A DNA stretch of 49,101 nt from NCBI GenBank assembly GCA_016932955.1, contig JAFGBV010000023.1, positions 1 through 49,101 of the forward strand, given 5' to 3'. Source of the stretch: Anaerolineales bacterium (lineage in GTDB: Bacteria; Chloroflexota; Anaerolineae; Anaerolineales; UBA4823). The notes under the pieces are model-generated. The model did not search any database and was not told where the DNA came from. It worked only from the letters and a program-made list of their open reading frames with translations. Positions 26,901 through 35,173 of this stretch are shown here, piece by piece. Position numbers and translations under genes: made by a program. Position 1 is the stretch's first letter. Each line of letters opens with the position of its first letter.

Positions 26901-28480
26901 CCATTGCGATCACACTCTACTCCCTTTTTCTATACTTTTACTTACTCTATCGCACACAAACCCCACGCCATTTGTATAAGGCGCTGATTGTGGGTGCTTT
27001 GGCTTTCTATTCTTATAGCCCGCTGCAAATGGTTGTGCTTGTGAGCGGTGGATTGCTTCTGTTGCTTGATATCCGTTATCACTGGCAAAACCGGCAAGTG
27101 GCCCTGCGCGGTATTGCGCTGCTCATTTTACTAGCTGTGCCCTATGTGCGTTTCCTGATCGCTCATCCAGAGGCAAATGATGTCAGCATGCGTGCCCTGG
27201 GCTCTTACTGGTTCCTGCCCATCTCTTTTGTCGAGAAACTCAAAAGCTTCTTTCTGGAATATCTGAGAGGGCTAAACCCCCTCTATTGGTTTATACCGAA
27301 TGAGCATGATCTGAATCGCCACTTGATGAAAGGATATGGTCATATACTGGTAGCGACTTTGCCACTCTTTGTAGCAGGGGTGATCCTGACACTGCGTCGT
27401 ATCCGCTCTGCTGAGTACCGCATATTGCTGGTTGCTTTATTGGCAGCACCTTCCGGGGCAGCGCTGGTGGCGCTGGGAATCACGCGTGCCTTGGTGATGG
27501 TTGTGCCTGTAGCTATGCTTACGGCTCTGGGCGTTGATGACTTAATGAACTGGCTGGAGAAAATACGCTTTTCGCGTGCCTGGCTGGGTGCTGCGCTTTT
27601 CCTGCTTCTGGCATCATTCAATGTGTTCATGCTAAATGACGCCGTGAAAAATGGGCCAACCTGGTACCAGGATTACACTCTCGGTGGCATGCAGTATGGC
27701 GGACGCCAATTGTTTAGATCGGTATTGGATTACAGTGAAGAGCACCCCGATCGCCGTGTGTTTGTCTCCCCCAATTGGGCAAACGGGGCAGATGTGGTGG
27801 CGCGATTCTTCGCTCCAGACCCGATGCCATTCCAGACGGATACCATTGATAGCTATCTGTACCAGTATTTACCCCTCGAAGATACCATGGTTTTCGTGAT
27901 GACGCCGGAAGAATACGGCCGAGCGGTCTCGAGTGGCAAATTTGATCAGATCACGATTGACCTGATCTTGCCATATCCAAATGGCGAGCCTGGCTTTTAC
28001 TTCACGCGCTTGCACTACATCGAGAATATTGAGCAGATTCTGGATGCGGAACGAGCACAACGCAGCCAACTGAACGAGCAGGCGGTTGAAATCAACGGTC
28101 AGATTGTCCAAACACACTGCTCCACCCTGGATATGGGGGATGCAAGTACCATGTTTGATAGCGATCCAGAAAGCGTGGCGCGCACCTTCGAAGCCAATCC
28201 CATGGTATTGGAATTGACCTTTGATGAGCCGTTACCTTTGACAGGTCTATCTGTAGTGATTGGTAGTGCCAGGATGCAGGTGACTGTTTTACTCTATTCA
28301 TCACAGGATGAAGAGCCAATTGAGGTTGTTGCCACCCTGGCCGGAGATGTATCCCAGCCTGAGGGCACGATCAGCTTTGATCAGGCAGTCGATGTCCGCG
28401 CAATGCGCCTGGAATTCAATGACCTGGGCCAGGGTGAGCCGGGTCATGTACATATCTGGGAGATTACCCTGCAAGAGTGA
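23978..28480 (+). CDS. Giant membrane protein: YfhO-like half joined to PMT/ArnT-like glycosyltransferase half
   Basis: A 1500-residue polytopic protein with two units. The first (about 80-610) has many membrane helices and FPLWNPYLLTGLPYVADPM, a pattern of YfhO-type GT-C proteins; a soluble stretch to about 730 follows. The second (about 825-1230) begins with a helix and a first outer loop containing FTDEAVHTT, with Asp866-Glu867 in the position of the catalytic acids of PMT/ArnT-type GT-C enzymes. A soluble C-terminal region (about 1230-1500) ends in a beta-rich segment. It probably transfers a sugar from a polyprenyl carrier to an outer-surface target. ATG 23978 is chosen because the upstream extension overlaps the dehydrogenase gene and is not hydrophobic. 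No frameshift separates the halves. Confidence 0.8.
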   Translation: MSNLVYFILAMILAIGLDAWLMSRVRRDLAARGIDGTDPERTILVFGKYSPVLTWFRHVIWSKLSLYEGSDSQEEGTFVAKPHSIEWLIIVLAVVLFCWGILDLGASTRLPGNEAEVFQTLDWTLVNSLRYAHQFPLWNPYLLTGLPYVADPMLHAYNPVVTVPVLLFGVRAGFKLGVALSFLIAALGMWRLGAALGMSRPARIWVALLYAFAGQPVGRFFQGQYLFVLGFAWIPWIISSLVMIAETRRRRYIAQAVLFMALLFFSGNAYYPFYMLLSAGIFVLVMVVQRGQHRLRVAFDWSLFKIYALVAILVLGLIAIQLLPLAEFWPRMNKDINLEGSHTLQQIFLDYTSDDPARADAYELLPAREEFYAYFGLIPILSLSLLPLAWWKRPRSPSLPKSTGRLLVFFILLLLLVVGWISLEHVPWGDWLLRTNLVHQFRHLLRILIFGSFAVIILAGLALDTLWGLFGALSETKGSEPSLRIRRTLGIAGLILLGTFMLVGVVDVFRTNRSIVQSQDSYETAYAVMGWLRQHDSGDYYVRHNPNNGWHDAVIASNLRFIDVWYHFADIRDLSKASNTRVVQARPHYIVQSDQNELLDAPDAVLRAHVSEYNVFSLSNSLPMAFVVDQSCLQERDAPAPLGYDEVQPQVPFFPGPNDIEVIADGAENQTLVVLVTHYPGWQVEVDGQEQELHNVGGYLAVEAQPGVHKYAFAFRPSSFFIGLFVSLCSFGVTAYLLASDIRWGRAVRQQWAALRDGWARFRTALRNRWPKPDYLVPAVYRQGGFRPLESVELADETEVRLVIHPAEGALPGQAARQWLGSSAYLLRSLTMPTVLPMVLFVLALGVYLGTRLIRLEDWPIYFFTDEAVHTTLAADLVRDHLENYAGDFLPTFFENGGKYRLGFTVYLHVLPYLIFGKTVFVTRATSAIITLACAVAIGLALRNVFKLSYWWSGALFLSITPAWFLHSRTAFEYAIAITLYSLFLYFYLLYRTQTPRHLYKALIVGALAFYSYSPLQMVVLVSGGLLLLLDIRYHWQNRQVALRGIALLILLAVPYVRFLIAHPEANDVSMRALGSYWFLPISFVEKLKSFFLEYLRGLNPLYWFIPNEHDLNRHLMKGYGHILVATLPLFVAGVILTLRRIRSAEYRILLVALLAAPSGAALVALGITRALVMVVPVAMLTALGVDDLMNWLEKIRFSRAWLGAALFLLLASFNVFMLNDAVKNGPTWYQDYTLGGMQYGGRQLFRSVLDYSEEHPDRRVFVSPNWANGADVVARFFAPDPMPFQTDTIDSYLYQYLPLEDTMVFVMTPEEYGRAVSSGKFDQITIDLILPYPNGEPGFYFTRLHYIENIEQILDAERAQRSQLNEQAVEINGQIVQTHCSTLDMGDASTMFDSDPESVARTFEANPMVLELTFDEPLPLTGLSVVIGSARMQVTVLLYSSQDEEPIEVVATLAGDVSQPEGTISFDQAVDVRAMRLEFNDLGQGEPGHVHIWEITLQE

Positions 28481-28516
28481 GTTTGCTTCTCGATACGATT
28501 TGAAAAGGTCTGCACT

Positions 28517-29551
28517 ATGAAAGCCATTCTTTTTCACCAACATGGTAATACGGAAGTGCTGCAATACGCGGATTTCCCAGTCCCCGAGCCCGCGGCGGGT
28601 GAGGTATTAGTGCGGCTGAAGGCTGCTGCGCTTAACCGGCTGGATCTTTGGGTGCGTAATGGCTGGCCGGGCATTAAACTCGAATACCCCCATATACCTG
28701 GCGCAGATGGCGCTGGTGTGGTGGAGGCTTTGGGTGATGGGGTCACCCAATGGAAAGCCGGCGACAGGGTAGTGATCAATTCAAACCTTGGCTGTGGCAG
28801 GTGCCAGGAGTGCCTGGCCGGGCATGATAACCTCTGCCGTGACTGGCGCCTACTGGGCGAGACGGTGCGCGGCACCTATGCGGAATATGTAGTTGTGCCT
28901 GCCGGCAATCTCTACCCAATACCAGATGGGTTTGATGAGCACAAAGCCGCCGCCGCGGCGCTTGTTTTCCAAACTGCCTGGCATTCCCTGATCACACGCG
29001 CAAACTTGCGTCCGGGAGAAAGCGTGCTGATCGTGGGCGCTTCGGGAGGGGTCAACACCGCCAGCATCCAGATTGCGCGCTTGGTTGGCGCGAAGGTCTA
29101 TGTAGTCGGTTCCAGCCTCGAAAAGCTGGCCCTGGCAGAATCGATGGGTGCGGATGTGCTGATCGATCGTTCCAAGGATGAGAACTGGCCCAAGGCAGTT
29201 TACACCCTGTCTAACAAGCGCGGGGTTGATGTGGTGGTTGATAACGTCGGCACCACCTTCCCATTGTCCTTCCGGGCAGCCGCCAAAGGCGGACGCATCC
29301 TGACGGTAGGCAATTCTGGTGGAGCAAAGTTTGAGATCGATAATCGTTTCATTTTCGGCAAGCATCTCTCCCTCCTCGGCTCGACGATGGGTACCAAGGC
29401 GGATTTCGCTGCCGTGATGGATCTGCTCTTCGCCGGGAAGCTGAGGGTTGCCATGGATCGCTCCTACTTGCTGGAGCATGCCGCAGTTGCCCAGCAACGC
29501 CTGGAAAGCGGGCAGCAGATGGGAAAGATCACCCTGGAAATTGGAGATTGA
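28517..29551 (+). CDS. Zinc-containing alcohol dehydrogenase / quinone oxidoreductase family protein
   Basis: MDR-superfamily NAD(P)H-dependent oxidoreductase of 344 residues. The structural zinc lobe is present as CGRC-x2-C-x7-C within LGCGRCQEC and LCRD. The residue that is the catalytic-zinc cysteine in classical alcohol dehydrogenases is replaced in ALNRLDLW, as in quinone oxidoreductases. The dinucleotide-binding loop is GASGGVNTASIQIA. It may reduce an enone or quinone, or act as an enoyl reductase. AAAAGG precedes ATG 28517, and the 3' end touches a small membrane-protein gene, so it heads the carboxylase cluster. Confidence 0.88.
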   Translation: MKAILFHQHGNTEVLQYADFPVPEPAAGEVLVRLKAAALNRLDLWVRNGWPGIKLEYPHIPGADGAGVVEALGDGVTQWKAGDRVVINSNLGCGRCQECLAGHDNLCRDWRLLGETVRGTYAEYVVVPAGNLYPIPDGFDEHKAAAAALVFQTAWHSLITRANLRPGESVLIVGASGGVNTASIQIARLVGAKVYVVGSSLEKLALAESMGADVLIDRSKDENWPKAVYTLSNKRGVDVVVDNVGTTFPLSFRAAAKGGRILTVGNSGGAKFEIDNRFIFGKHLSLLGSTMGTKADFAAVMDLLFAGKLRVAMDRSYLLEHAAVAQQRLESGQQMGKITLEIGD

Positions 29552-29553
29552 TT

Positions 29554-30015
29554 GTGGAAGGTGACTCCTCAGATGAGTTAAAACCTGTGCCTTCTGTTTT
29601 GCCAAGGCCGTGTTCCGTAACTCTCCTGGCTCTGGGGGTGTTAACCATAGCGGGTTGGGGCCTGGTGCGGCTGGTCGGTTCAGTGCGACAGTGGGATTTC
29701 CTGAGCAGCTTACCGGGAGTTTCCCCGTTTTACGTTGCACTGAGCGGCCTTGCTTGGACTATCGCTGGTTTACCGTTATTCTGGGGTATCTGGCGCGGGC
29801 GTGCGTGGGCCCCCCGCCTGGCGGTGGCGATCTCGTTGACCTATGCCATCTATTACTGGTTGGATGTTGTTTTTATGATGGATCAAACAGGCACTGAGAT
29901 GCTACCTGGCAACTGGCCTTTTACTGTGGGGTTGACCGCCATCTTGTTGGGGTATGTGGCTTGGGTTGTTCGTCGACCGGCATTCAAAGCCTTCTTTGGA
30001 GATTCAGATGAATGA
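29554..30015 (+). CDS. Small membrane protein of unknown function
   Basis: About 153 residues with four hydrophobic helices (roughly 22-43, 59-80, 86-106 and 122-140) and short charged ends. No enzyme motif is visible. GTG 29554 is preferred because GGAGA sits six bases upstream; an in-frame TTG at 29548 would be too near it. The final codons overlap the carboxyltransferase start by eight bases, so it is co-translated with that gene. The conserved place in the operon may matter more than its sequence. Function is not assigned. Confidence 0.7.
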   Translation: MEGDSSDELKPVPSVLPRPCSVTLLALGVLTIAGWGLVRLVGSVRQWDFLSSLPGVSPFYVALSGLAWTIAGLPLFWGIWRGRAWAPRLAVAISLTYAIYYWLDVVFMMDQTGTEMLPGNWPFTVGLTAILLGYVAWVVRRPAFKAFFGDSDE

Positions 30016-31558
30016 TAATCCGCAACTTAAAAAGCTGCATGAAATGCAAGCGCAATCTCGCCAGGGCGGAGGGGCAGCGCGTATCAAAGCACAGCACCAA
30101 CGCGGTCGTCTGACCGCCCGCGAGCGTATTGATCTCTTCCTGGACAAAGGCTCTTTTCGCGAGGTGGATCCATTTGTGGTTCACCGAACTACTGATTTTG
30201 GTATGGATAAGCAGAAGTTCCTCGCTGATAGTGTGGTTACCGGCTGGGGAACTGTGGATGGGCGGTTGGTATATGTTTTTTCGCAGGATTTCACTGTTTT
30301 TGGGGGTAGCCTGGGGGAGGTGCATGCTGAGAAAATCTGCAAGATCATGGATATGGCGCTGAAAAACGGTGCGCCTGTGATTGGCTTGAACGACTCGGGT
30401 GGCGCGCGCATTCAGGAGGGCGTGGTTTCTCTGGGTGGTTATGCCGATATCTTCTTGCGCAATACCCTTGTCTCAGGTGTTGTACCGCAGATCAGCGTGA
30501 TCATGGGGCCTTGTGCGGGGGGGGCGGTTTATTCACCTGCTCTCACCGATTTCATCATCATGGCGCGCAAGTCATCCTATATGTTCATCACTGGACCAGA
30601 AGTGGTGAAAACCGTAACGCATGAGGAAGTGACCTTTGAAGATTTGGGCGGGGCAGATGTACACTCACAGACCTCAGGTGTGTGCCACCTGGCGGCTGAT
30701 ACCGAACCCGATGCCCTTTACCTGGTGCGCAAGCTGCTTTCATATCTTCCACAGAATAACATGGAAGATCCGCCTTTTGTCCAGACGGATGATGATCCCC
30801 TGCGCTCTGAAGAAGCCCTGGCTCAACTTGTGCCGGATGATTCCAGCAAGCCTTACGATATCAAGGATGCCATCCATCTGATCGTGGATCATGGTCAGTT
30901 CTTTGAAATCCAGGAAGCCTATGCCCAGAACATCGTGATTGGCTTCGCCCGTCTGGGCGGGCATAGCGTGGGAATTGTGGCAAACCAGCCAGCCGTGTTG
31001 GCAGGTGTTTTGGATATCAACTCATCGGAGAAGGCGGCGCGCTTTGTGCGCTTTTGCGATGCGTTCAACATTCCGATCATCACGTTTGTGGATGTGCCCG
31101 GCTTTTTACCGGGCACCGATCAGGAGCATGGCGGCATTATCCGTTCAGGCGCCAAGCTGCTTTATGCATATTGTGAGGCCACAGTGCCCAAGCTGACAGT
31201 GGTCACCCGTAAGGCTTATGGCGGGGCTTATGACGTGATGAGCAGCAAGCATATCCGCGGCGACCTGAATCTGGCCTGGCCTACGGCTGAGATCGCGGTG
31301 ATGGGACCAGATGGCGCGGTGAACATCATTTTCCGCAAAGAATTGTCTCAGGCTGCTGATCCCGTTCGGCGTAAGGCAGAACTGGTGCAGGAATACCGCG
31401 AGAAATTCGCCAACCCCTATGTAGCTGCCTCGCGTGGCTACATAGATGATGTTATCGAGCCAACGGAGACACGCTCGCGCCTGATCAATGCGCTGGAGAT
31501 GCTGGCGAACAAACGCGATAATAACCCGCCTAAAAAGCATGGCTGCATTCCGCTCTGA
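30008..31558 (+). CDS. Acyl-CoA carboxylase carboxyltransferase (beta) subunit, propionyl-CoA type
   Basis: The 516-residue protein is a crotonase-fold carboxyltransferase that moves carboxylate from biotin to an acyl-CoA. Glycine-rich oxyanion loops are seen at [11 protein letters not shown] and [18 protein letters not shown], with [25 protein letters not shown], all hallmarks of propionyl-CoA carboxylase beta and methylmalonyl-CoA decarboxylase alpha subunits. Genes for a biotin carboxylase and a biotin carrier follow, so an ATP-driven carboxylase is favoured over a sodium-pumping decarboxylase. ATG 30008 is chosen because homology starts at the [10 protein letters not shown] helix. Propionyl-CoA to methylmalonyl-CoA would feed the B12 mutase whose small subunit is at 7501. 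Confidence 0.93.
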   Translation: MNDNPQLKKLHEMQAQSRQGGGAARIKAQHQRGRLTARERIDLFLDKGSFREVDPFVVHRTTDFGMDKQKFLADSVVTGWGTVDGRLVYVFSQDFTVFGGSLGEVHAEKICKIMDMALKNGAPVIGLNDSGGARIQEGVVSLGGYADIFLRNTLVSGVVPQISVIMGPCAGGAVYSPALTDFIIMARKSSYMFITGPEVVKTVTHEEVTFEDLGGADVHSQTSGVCHLAADTEPDALYLVRKLLSYLPQNNMEDPPFVQTDDDPLRSEEALAQLVPDDSSKPYDIKDAIHLIVDHGQFFEIQEAYAQNIVIGFARLGGHSVGIVANQPAVLAGVLDINSSEKAARFVRFCDAFNIPIITFVDVPGFLPGTDQEHGGIIRSGAKLLYAYCEATVPKLTVVTRKAYGGAYDVMSSKHIRGDLNLAWPTAEIAVMGPDGAVNIIFRKELSQAADPVRRKAELVQEYREKFANPYVAASRGYIDDVIEPTETRSRLINALEMLANKRDNNPPKKHGCIPL

Positions 31559-31596
31559 AGTGATGAAAGGATTGCCAGGGGCTCAGTGAGCATAGG

Positions 31597-32340
31597 ATGA
31601 AGATCGGTGAGCGAGAGATCTTTCTTGAACACCATGGCCCCGAAAATGGGCTAGCCGTGATCCTGCTCCATCATGGGCTGGGCACAGCGCGTTCCTGGCG
31701 CAGGCAGGTTCCGGCTTTGGCTTCGGCGGGTTTCCATGTGGTTGCCTACGACCGTTGGGGCTACGGGCGCTCACAGACGCGCCACGCAATCGACATACCC
31801 GGCTTTAACTGCGATGTTGAGGACCTGACATTGCTGATGGATGCCTTGTCTATCCAACGGGCAGCGCTGGTGGGGCATAGTGATGGCGGAACGATCTCCC
31901 TATACTTTGCAGCGCAATGCCCAGAACGCGTCATGGCCTTGGTAACAGTGGCTGCCCATGTTTATGTAGAGCCTAAAATGTTGCCTGCTATTCAGGGCGT
32001 TCGCGAGCAGTTCGACAGCGATCAGCGCTTTCGCACAGGTTTGCGCCGTGTGCATGGCAACCAATACGTCACTGTGTTTGAGAACTGGTACAATGGCTGG
32101 CACAGCCCAGCTTGCCATGGATGGAATATGCTCCCCTTATTGGCAGAGATCACTTGCCCGGCCCTTGTGGTACAGGGTCTGGAGGATGAACATGCCACAC
32201 CCAAGCATGCTGAAGATTTAGCAGCCGCTATCCCTAAGGCGGAATTATGGCTTGTTGCGGATGGAAGACACATGCTGCCGCAGGAAATGCCCCTGGCATT
32301 CAATCGCCGCCTGTTATCGTTCCTGAGGATTTTCTTATAG
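31597..32340 (+). CDS. Alpha/beta-fold hydrolase
   Basis: A 247-residue hydrolase. The nucleophile elbow is GHSDG (93-97, Ser95), with Asp197 in GLEDEHA and His225 in DGRHM completing the triad. HHGLG near residue 25 provides the oxyanion hole. Substrate is not apparent; esters, thioesters or C-C bonds are all possible. It lies between the carboxyltransferase and biotin carboxylase genes, on the same strand and probably in the same operon, so a thioesterase-like or metabolite-clearing role in acyl-CoA metabolism is an attractive guess. ATG 31597 is used; the ribosome site before it is weak. Confidence 0.85.
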   Translation: MKIGEREIFLEHHGPENGLAVILLHHGLGTARSWRRQVPALASAGFHVVAYDRWGYGRSQTRHAIDIPGFNCDVEDLTLLMDALSIQRAALVGHSDGGTISLYFAAQCPERVMALVTVAAHVYVEPKMLPAIQGVREQFDSDQRFRTGLRRVHGNQYVTVFENWYNGWHSPACHGWNMLPLLAEITCPALVVQGLEDEHATPKHAEDLAAAIPKAELWLVADGRHMLPQEMPLAFNRRLLSFLRIFL

Positions 32341-32380
32341 CTGATTTGATTGTAGTTAAGCTTGGTCGCGGAGGAAGGCG

Positions 32381-33895
32381 ATGTTTAATAAAGTGCTGAT
32401 TGCCAATCGGGGTGAGATTGCGGTGCGCATCATTCGCGCCTGCCGCGAGTTGGGTATGAAGACGGTTGCGGTGTATTCAGATGCTGACCGCCAGGCGCTC
32501 CATGTGCGGTATGCCGATGAGGCTTATCGTCTGGGCCCCGCGCCGTCGCGCGAATCGTATTTGCGCGCCGATAAGATTATTGAGATTGCCCACCACTGCG
32601 AAGCGGGGGCGGTCCACCCGGGTTATGGCTTTCTGGCAGAACGGGCTGATTTTGCGCAAGCGTGCCAGGAGGCAGGGCTGGCGTTTATTGGTCCAAAACC
32701 ATCCTCGATTGCTGCCATGGGCGATAAAGCAGTCGCACGGGCGACTGTGGCACGCGCGGGTGTACCGGTGGTGCCAGGCACAGAGGGAGAAGGCTCGCTG
32801 AGTGACGAGGAGTTGCTTGCGATGGCCCCTCAGGTAGGATTCCCGTTATTGGTGAAAGCAACGGCTGGCGGCGGTGGCAAGGGCATGCGCGAGGTACACA
32901 GCCTGGATGAGATGCCCACGCTGTTGAGTTCTGCCCGCCGGGAGGCAGAGGCAGCCTTTGGTGATGGGAATGTCTATCTGGAAAAACTGGTAGAAGGGGC
33001 GCGCCACATCGAGATCCAAATTCTTGCCGACGAGCAGGGTGAGGTGATTCACCTGGGGGAGCGTGAGTGCTCTATCCAGCGCCGCCACCAGAAATTGTTG
33101 GAGGAATCCCCCTCACCTTTTGTTGGCGATGATGATGAATTTCGCCAGCGATTGGGAACTGTTGCGGTGAGAGCAGCCCAGGCGGTGCGTTATGTCAATG
33201 CTGGAACAATTGAATTCCTGGTCGATAAAGATAAGAATTTCTACTTTCTGGAGATGAACACTCGCCTCCAGGTAGAGCATCCGGTGACTGAAATGGTGAC
33301 TGGCATCGATATCGTCAAGGAGCAGATCCGCATCGCCCGCGGGCGCGCCTTGCGCCATACGCAGGAAGAAATCCGCTTCAATGGTTGGGCAATAGAATGC
33401 CGCATCAACGCCGAAGATCCTTATAATAACTTCATCCCCTCTACCGGACGAATCACCCATACTTTGTTGCCCACTGGCCCAGGCATTCGTGTCGATACAG
33501 GTGTTTACATCGGTTTTGAGGTTTCACCATACTATGATTCGCTGATCTCGAAATTGATTGTGTGGGGCGAAACCCGCGGCGAGGCAATTTTACGGATGCG
33601 CCGCGCATTGGAGGAGTACAAGATATTGGGTGTGCGCAATAACATATCATTCCACCAACGCCTAATGGATTCACACCGCTTTATGGGTGGGCAGTATGAT
33701 ACACGCTTTGTAGAGGAGCGTTTTTCGATTGAGGCAGCCGCGGAAGGGAGAGTGAACCGGCAAGATATCGCCGCGCTGATTGCTACATTGGTTGCGCACC
33801 AGCAAACCGAACGTGCCGCACATGTAGTGCGGCGAAACGAGCGTGACACAAGCAACTGGAAATGGCTGAGCCGCTGGGAAAGGCTGCGCAGGTAG
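32381..33895 (+). CDS. Biotin carboxylase subunit of acyl-CoA carboxylase
   Basis: ATP-grasp enzyme (504 residues) that carboxylates biotin on the carrier with bicarbonate. It begins [19 protein letters not shown], typical of AccC and PccA. The glycine-rich ATP loop is [14 protein letters not shown] and the metal/catalytic motif is [23 protein letters not shown] precedes ATG 32381. The length covers the N-terminal domain, the ATP-grasp domain and the C-terminal domain, plus a short helical tail rich in Arg. The carrier is encoded separately 16 bases downstream, so the alpha subunit of propionyl-CoA carboxylase is split here. It could also serve acetyl-CoA carboxylase. Confidence 0.95.
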   Translation: MFNKVLIANRGEIAVRIIRACRELGMKTVAVYSDADRQALHVRYADEAYRLGPAPSRESYLRADKIIEIAHHCEAGAVHPGYGFLAERADFAQACQEAGLAFIGPKPSSIAAMGDKAVARATVARAGVPVVPGTEGEGSLSDEELLAMAPQVGFPLLVKATAGGGGKGMREVHSLDEMPTLLSSARREAEAAFGDGNVYLEKLVEGARHIEIQILADEQGEVIHLGERECSIQRRHQKLLEESPSPFVGDDDEFRQRLGTVAVRAAQAVRYVNAGTIEFLVDKDKNFYFLEMNTRLQVEHPVTEMVTGIDIVKEQIRIARGRALRHTQEEIRFNGWAIECRINAEDPYNNFIPSTGRITHTLLPTGPGIRVDTGVYIGFEVSPYYDSLISKLIVWGETRGEAILRMRRALEEYKILGVRNNISFHQRLMDSHRFMGGQYDTRFVEERFSIEAAAEGRVNRQDIAALIATLVAHQQTERAAHVVRRNERDTSNWKWLSRWERLRR

Positions 33896-33911
33896 CGGAA
33901 GGAGGTAGGAA

Positions 33912-34409
33912 ATGAGGTATTCCACAACGGTTGATGGAAGAGAATATCTAATCGAAATACACGATGAGCATCATGTCAGTATCGATGGGGTCGCATACCA
34001 GGTCGATTTCACGCCCATTCGCGACCAGTCTGTCTATTCATTGTTGGTGAATGGGGAGTCGTGTGACGCGCATGTGTACTCGGATGAGAACCTCTGGCAG
34101 GTGCTCTTTCATGGTTCGTTATACACCGCGCTCGTAGAGGACGAGCGCGAAAAGCGGCTGCGCGCTGCCATGGGCGGTGGGTTGGCTGAACATGAGGAGT
34201 TTCAGCTCAGAGCACCTATGCCGGGGTTGGTGGTTGCAACACCGGTGCAGGAAGGGCAGGCTGTGCAAAAGGGTGATGTGCTGTTGATCCTGGAATCGAT
34301 GAAGATGCAAAATGAGCTGAGGTCGCCGCGGGCGGGGGTTGTGGCGCGCCTTCGGGTTCGTCCAGGTGATCGTGTGGAGCAAAAAGAAACAATGTTGAGC
34401 GTGGTGTAA
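33912..34409 (+). CDS. Biotin carboxyl carrier protein of the acyl-CoA carboxylase
   Basis: A 165-residue carrier. The C-terminal biotinyl domain (about 96-165) has ESMKMQ with the biotinylated Lys131, and paired hairpins with APMPG. The N-terminal 90 residues form a beta-rich segment (HVSIDGVAYQVDF, HVYSDENLWQVLFHG) that resembles the transcarboxylase-linked BT-like region of alpha subunits, so the two genes 32381 and 33912 together equal a fused PccA. AAGGAGG precedes ATG 33912. It carries CO2 between the biotin carboxylase and the carboxyltransferase at 30008. Confidence 0.93.
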   Translation: MRYSTTVDGREYLIEIHDEHHVSIDGVAYQVDFTPIRDQSVYSLLVNGESCDAHVYSDENLWQVLFHGSLYTALVEDEREKRLRAAMGGGLAEHEEFQLRAPMPGLVVATPVQEGQAVQKGDVLLILESMKMQNELRSPRAGVVARLRVRPGDRVEQKETMLSVV

Positions 34410-34412
34410 GCA

Positions 34413-35027
34413 ATGAGCGGAACAGGCACGGAACTGGAAGTCAAATTCTATCTATCCAACCATCAGGTTTTAGAAGAAACCCTGCTGGCGGCTGGCGCCA
34501 GGTTGGTTGCGCCGCGTGTGCACGAGATCAACCTGCGTTATGATACCCCAGCTCGTGCTCTCACCCGTTCGGGTCGCTTGCTGCGCTTGCGCATGGATTC
34601 GGAGGCTCGCATAACCTATAAAGGGCCTGGTTTGGAGCAAGACGGCGCCCGTCTGCGCCAAGAGCTGGAATTCACGGTGAGCGATTTTGAGATGGCGCGT
34701 GCCACGATTGAGGCTCTGGGCTACCAGGTGATGCTGATGTATGAGAAATACCGTACGACTTATCAACTGGAGAATGTCTTGCTGACGCTGGACGAGATGC
34801 CCTATGGCCTCTTTGCTGAGATTGAGGGACCTGATGGCGCCAGCATTCAGGCAGCGGCCGGCCGGCTTGGTCTCGACTGGCAGGCGCGTATCCTGGATAG
34901 CTACACGATGCTCTTCGATGCTGTGCGCGCAAGCCTAAACCTGACCTGTCGTGATCTAAGTTTTGCGAACTTCCAAGATTTAAAGGTTACCCCAGAGAAC
35001 CTGGGCGTGCAGCAGGCAAATCGTTGA
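34413..35027 (+). CDS. CYTH-domain protein (class IV adenylate cyclase / triphosphatase family)
   Basis: A 204-residue protein with the ExExK signature ELEVK (Glu7, Glu9, Lys11) and the later strands LLRLRMD, ITYKGPG and FAEIEGP that build the triphosphate tunnel. The family includes CyaB-type adenylate cyclases, thiamine triphosphatases and inorganic triphosphatases; CyaB-like length and the FAEIEGP strand favour a CyaB/triphosphatase type, but activity cannot be fixed. It starts three bases after the biotin-carrier stop, so it is likely the last gene of that transcript. A weak inverted repeat (35047-35052/35069-35074) follows. Confidence 0.85.
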   Translation: MSGTGTELEVKFYLSNHQVLEETLLAAGARLVAPRVHEINLRYDTPARALTRSGRLLRLRMDSEARITYKGPGLEQDGARLRQELEFTVSDFEMARATIEALGYQVMLMYEKYRTTYQLENVLLTLDEMPYGLFAEIEGPDGASIQAAAGRLGLDWQARILDSYTMLFDAVRASLNLTCRDLSFANFQDLKVTPENLGVQQANR

Positions 35028-35112
35028 GATCTTGTTATTCGTAAAGTTGGAGTCCGGGGTAATCGATTCTCCAATCGTTGACCTGTTTGTTTTCTATCCG
35101 GCGAACACTGCG

Positions 35113-35139
35113 CAGTGAGTAAGTGCTCACTGGTATAAT
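35113..35139 (+). promoter_or_regulatory. Extended -10 promoter overlapped by an operator-like palindrome
   Basis: TGGTATAAT (35131-35139) is an extended -10. Directly upstream, cagtgag (35113-35119) and ctcactg (35126-35132) form a perfect 7-bp inverted repeat with a six-base centre, and its right arm runs into the -10 box. A dimeric repressor binding here would block the polymerase. The gene is the MuiA-like protein at 35174, with AGGAGG before it. Confidence 0.55.
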
Positions 35140-35173
35140 CTGACCTGACACGATTGCGTACCAGGAGGTTAAA

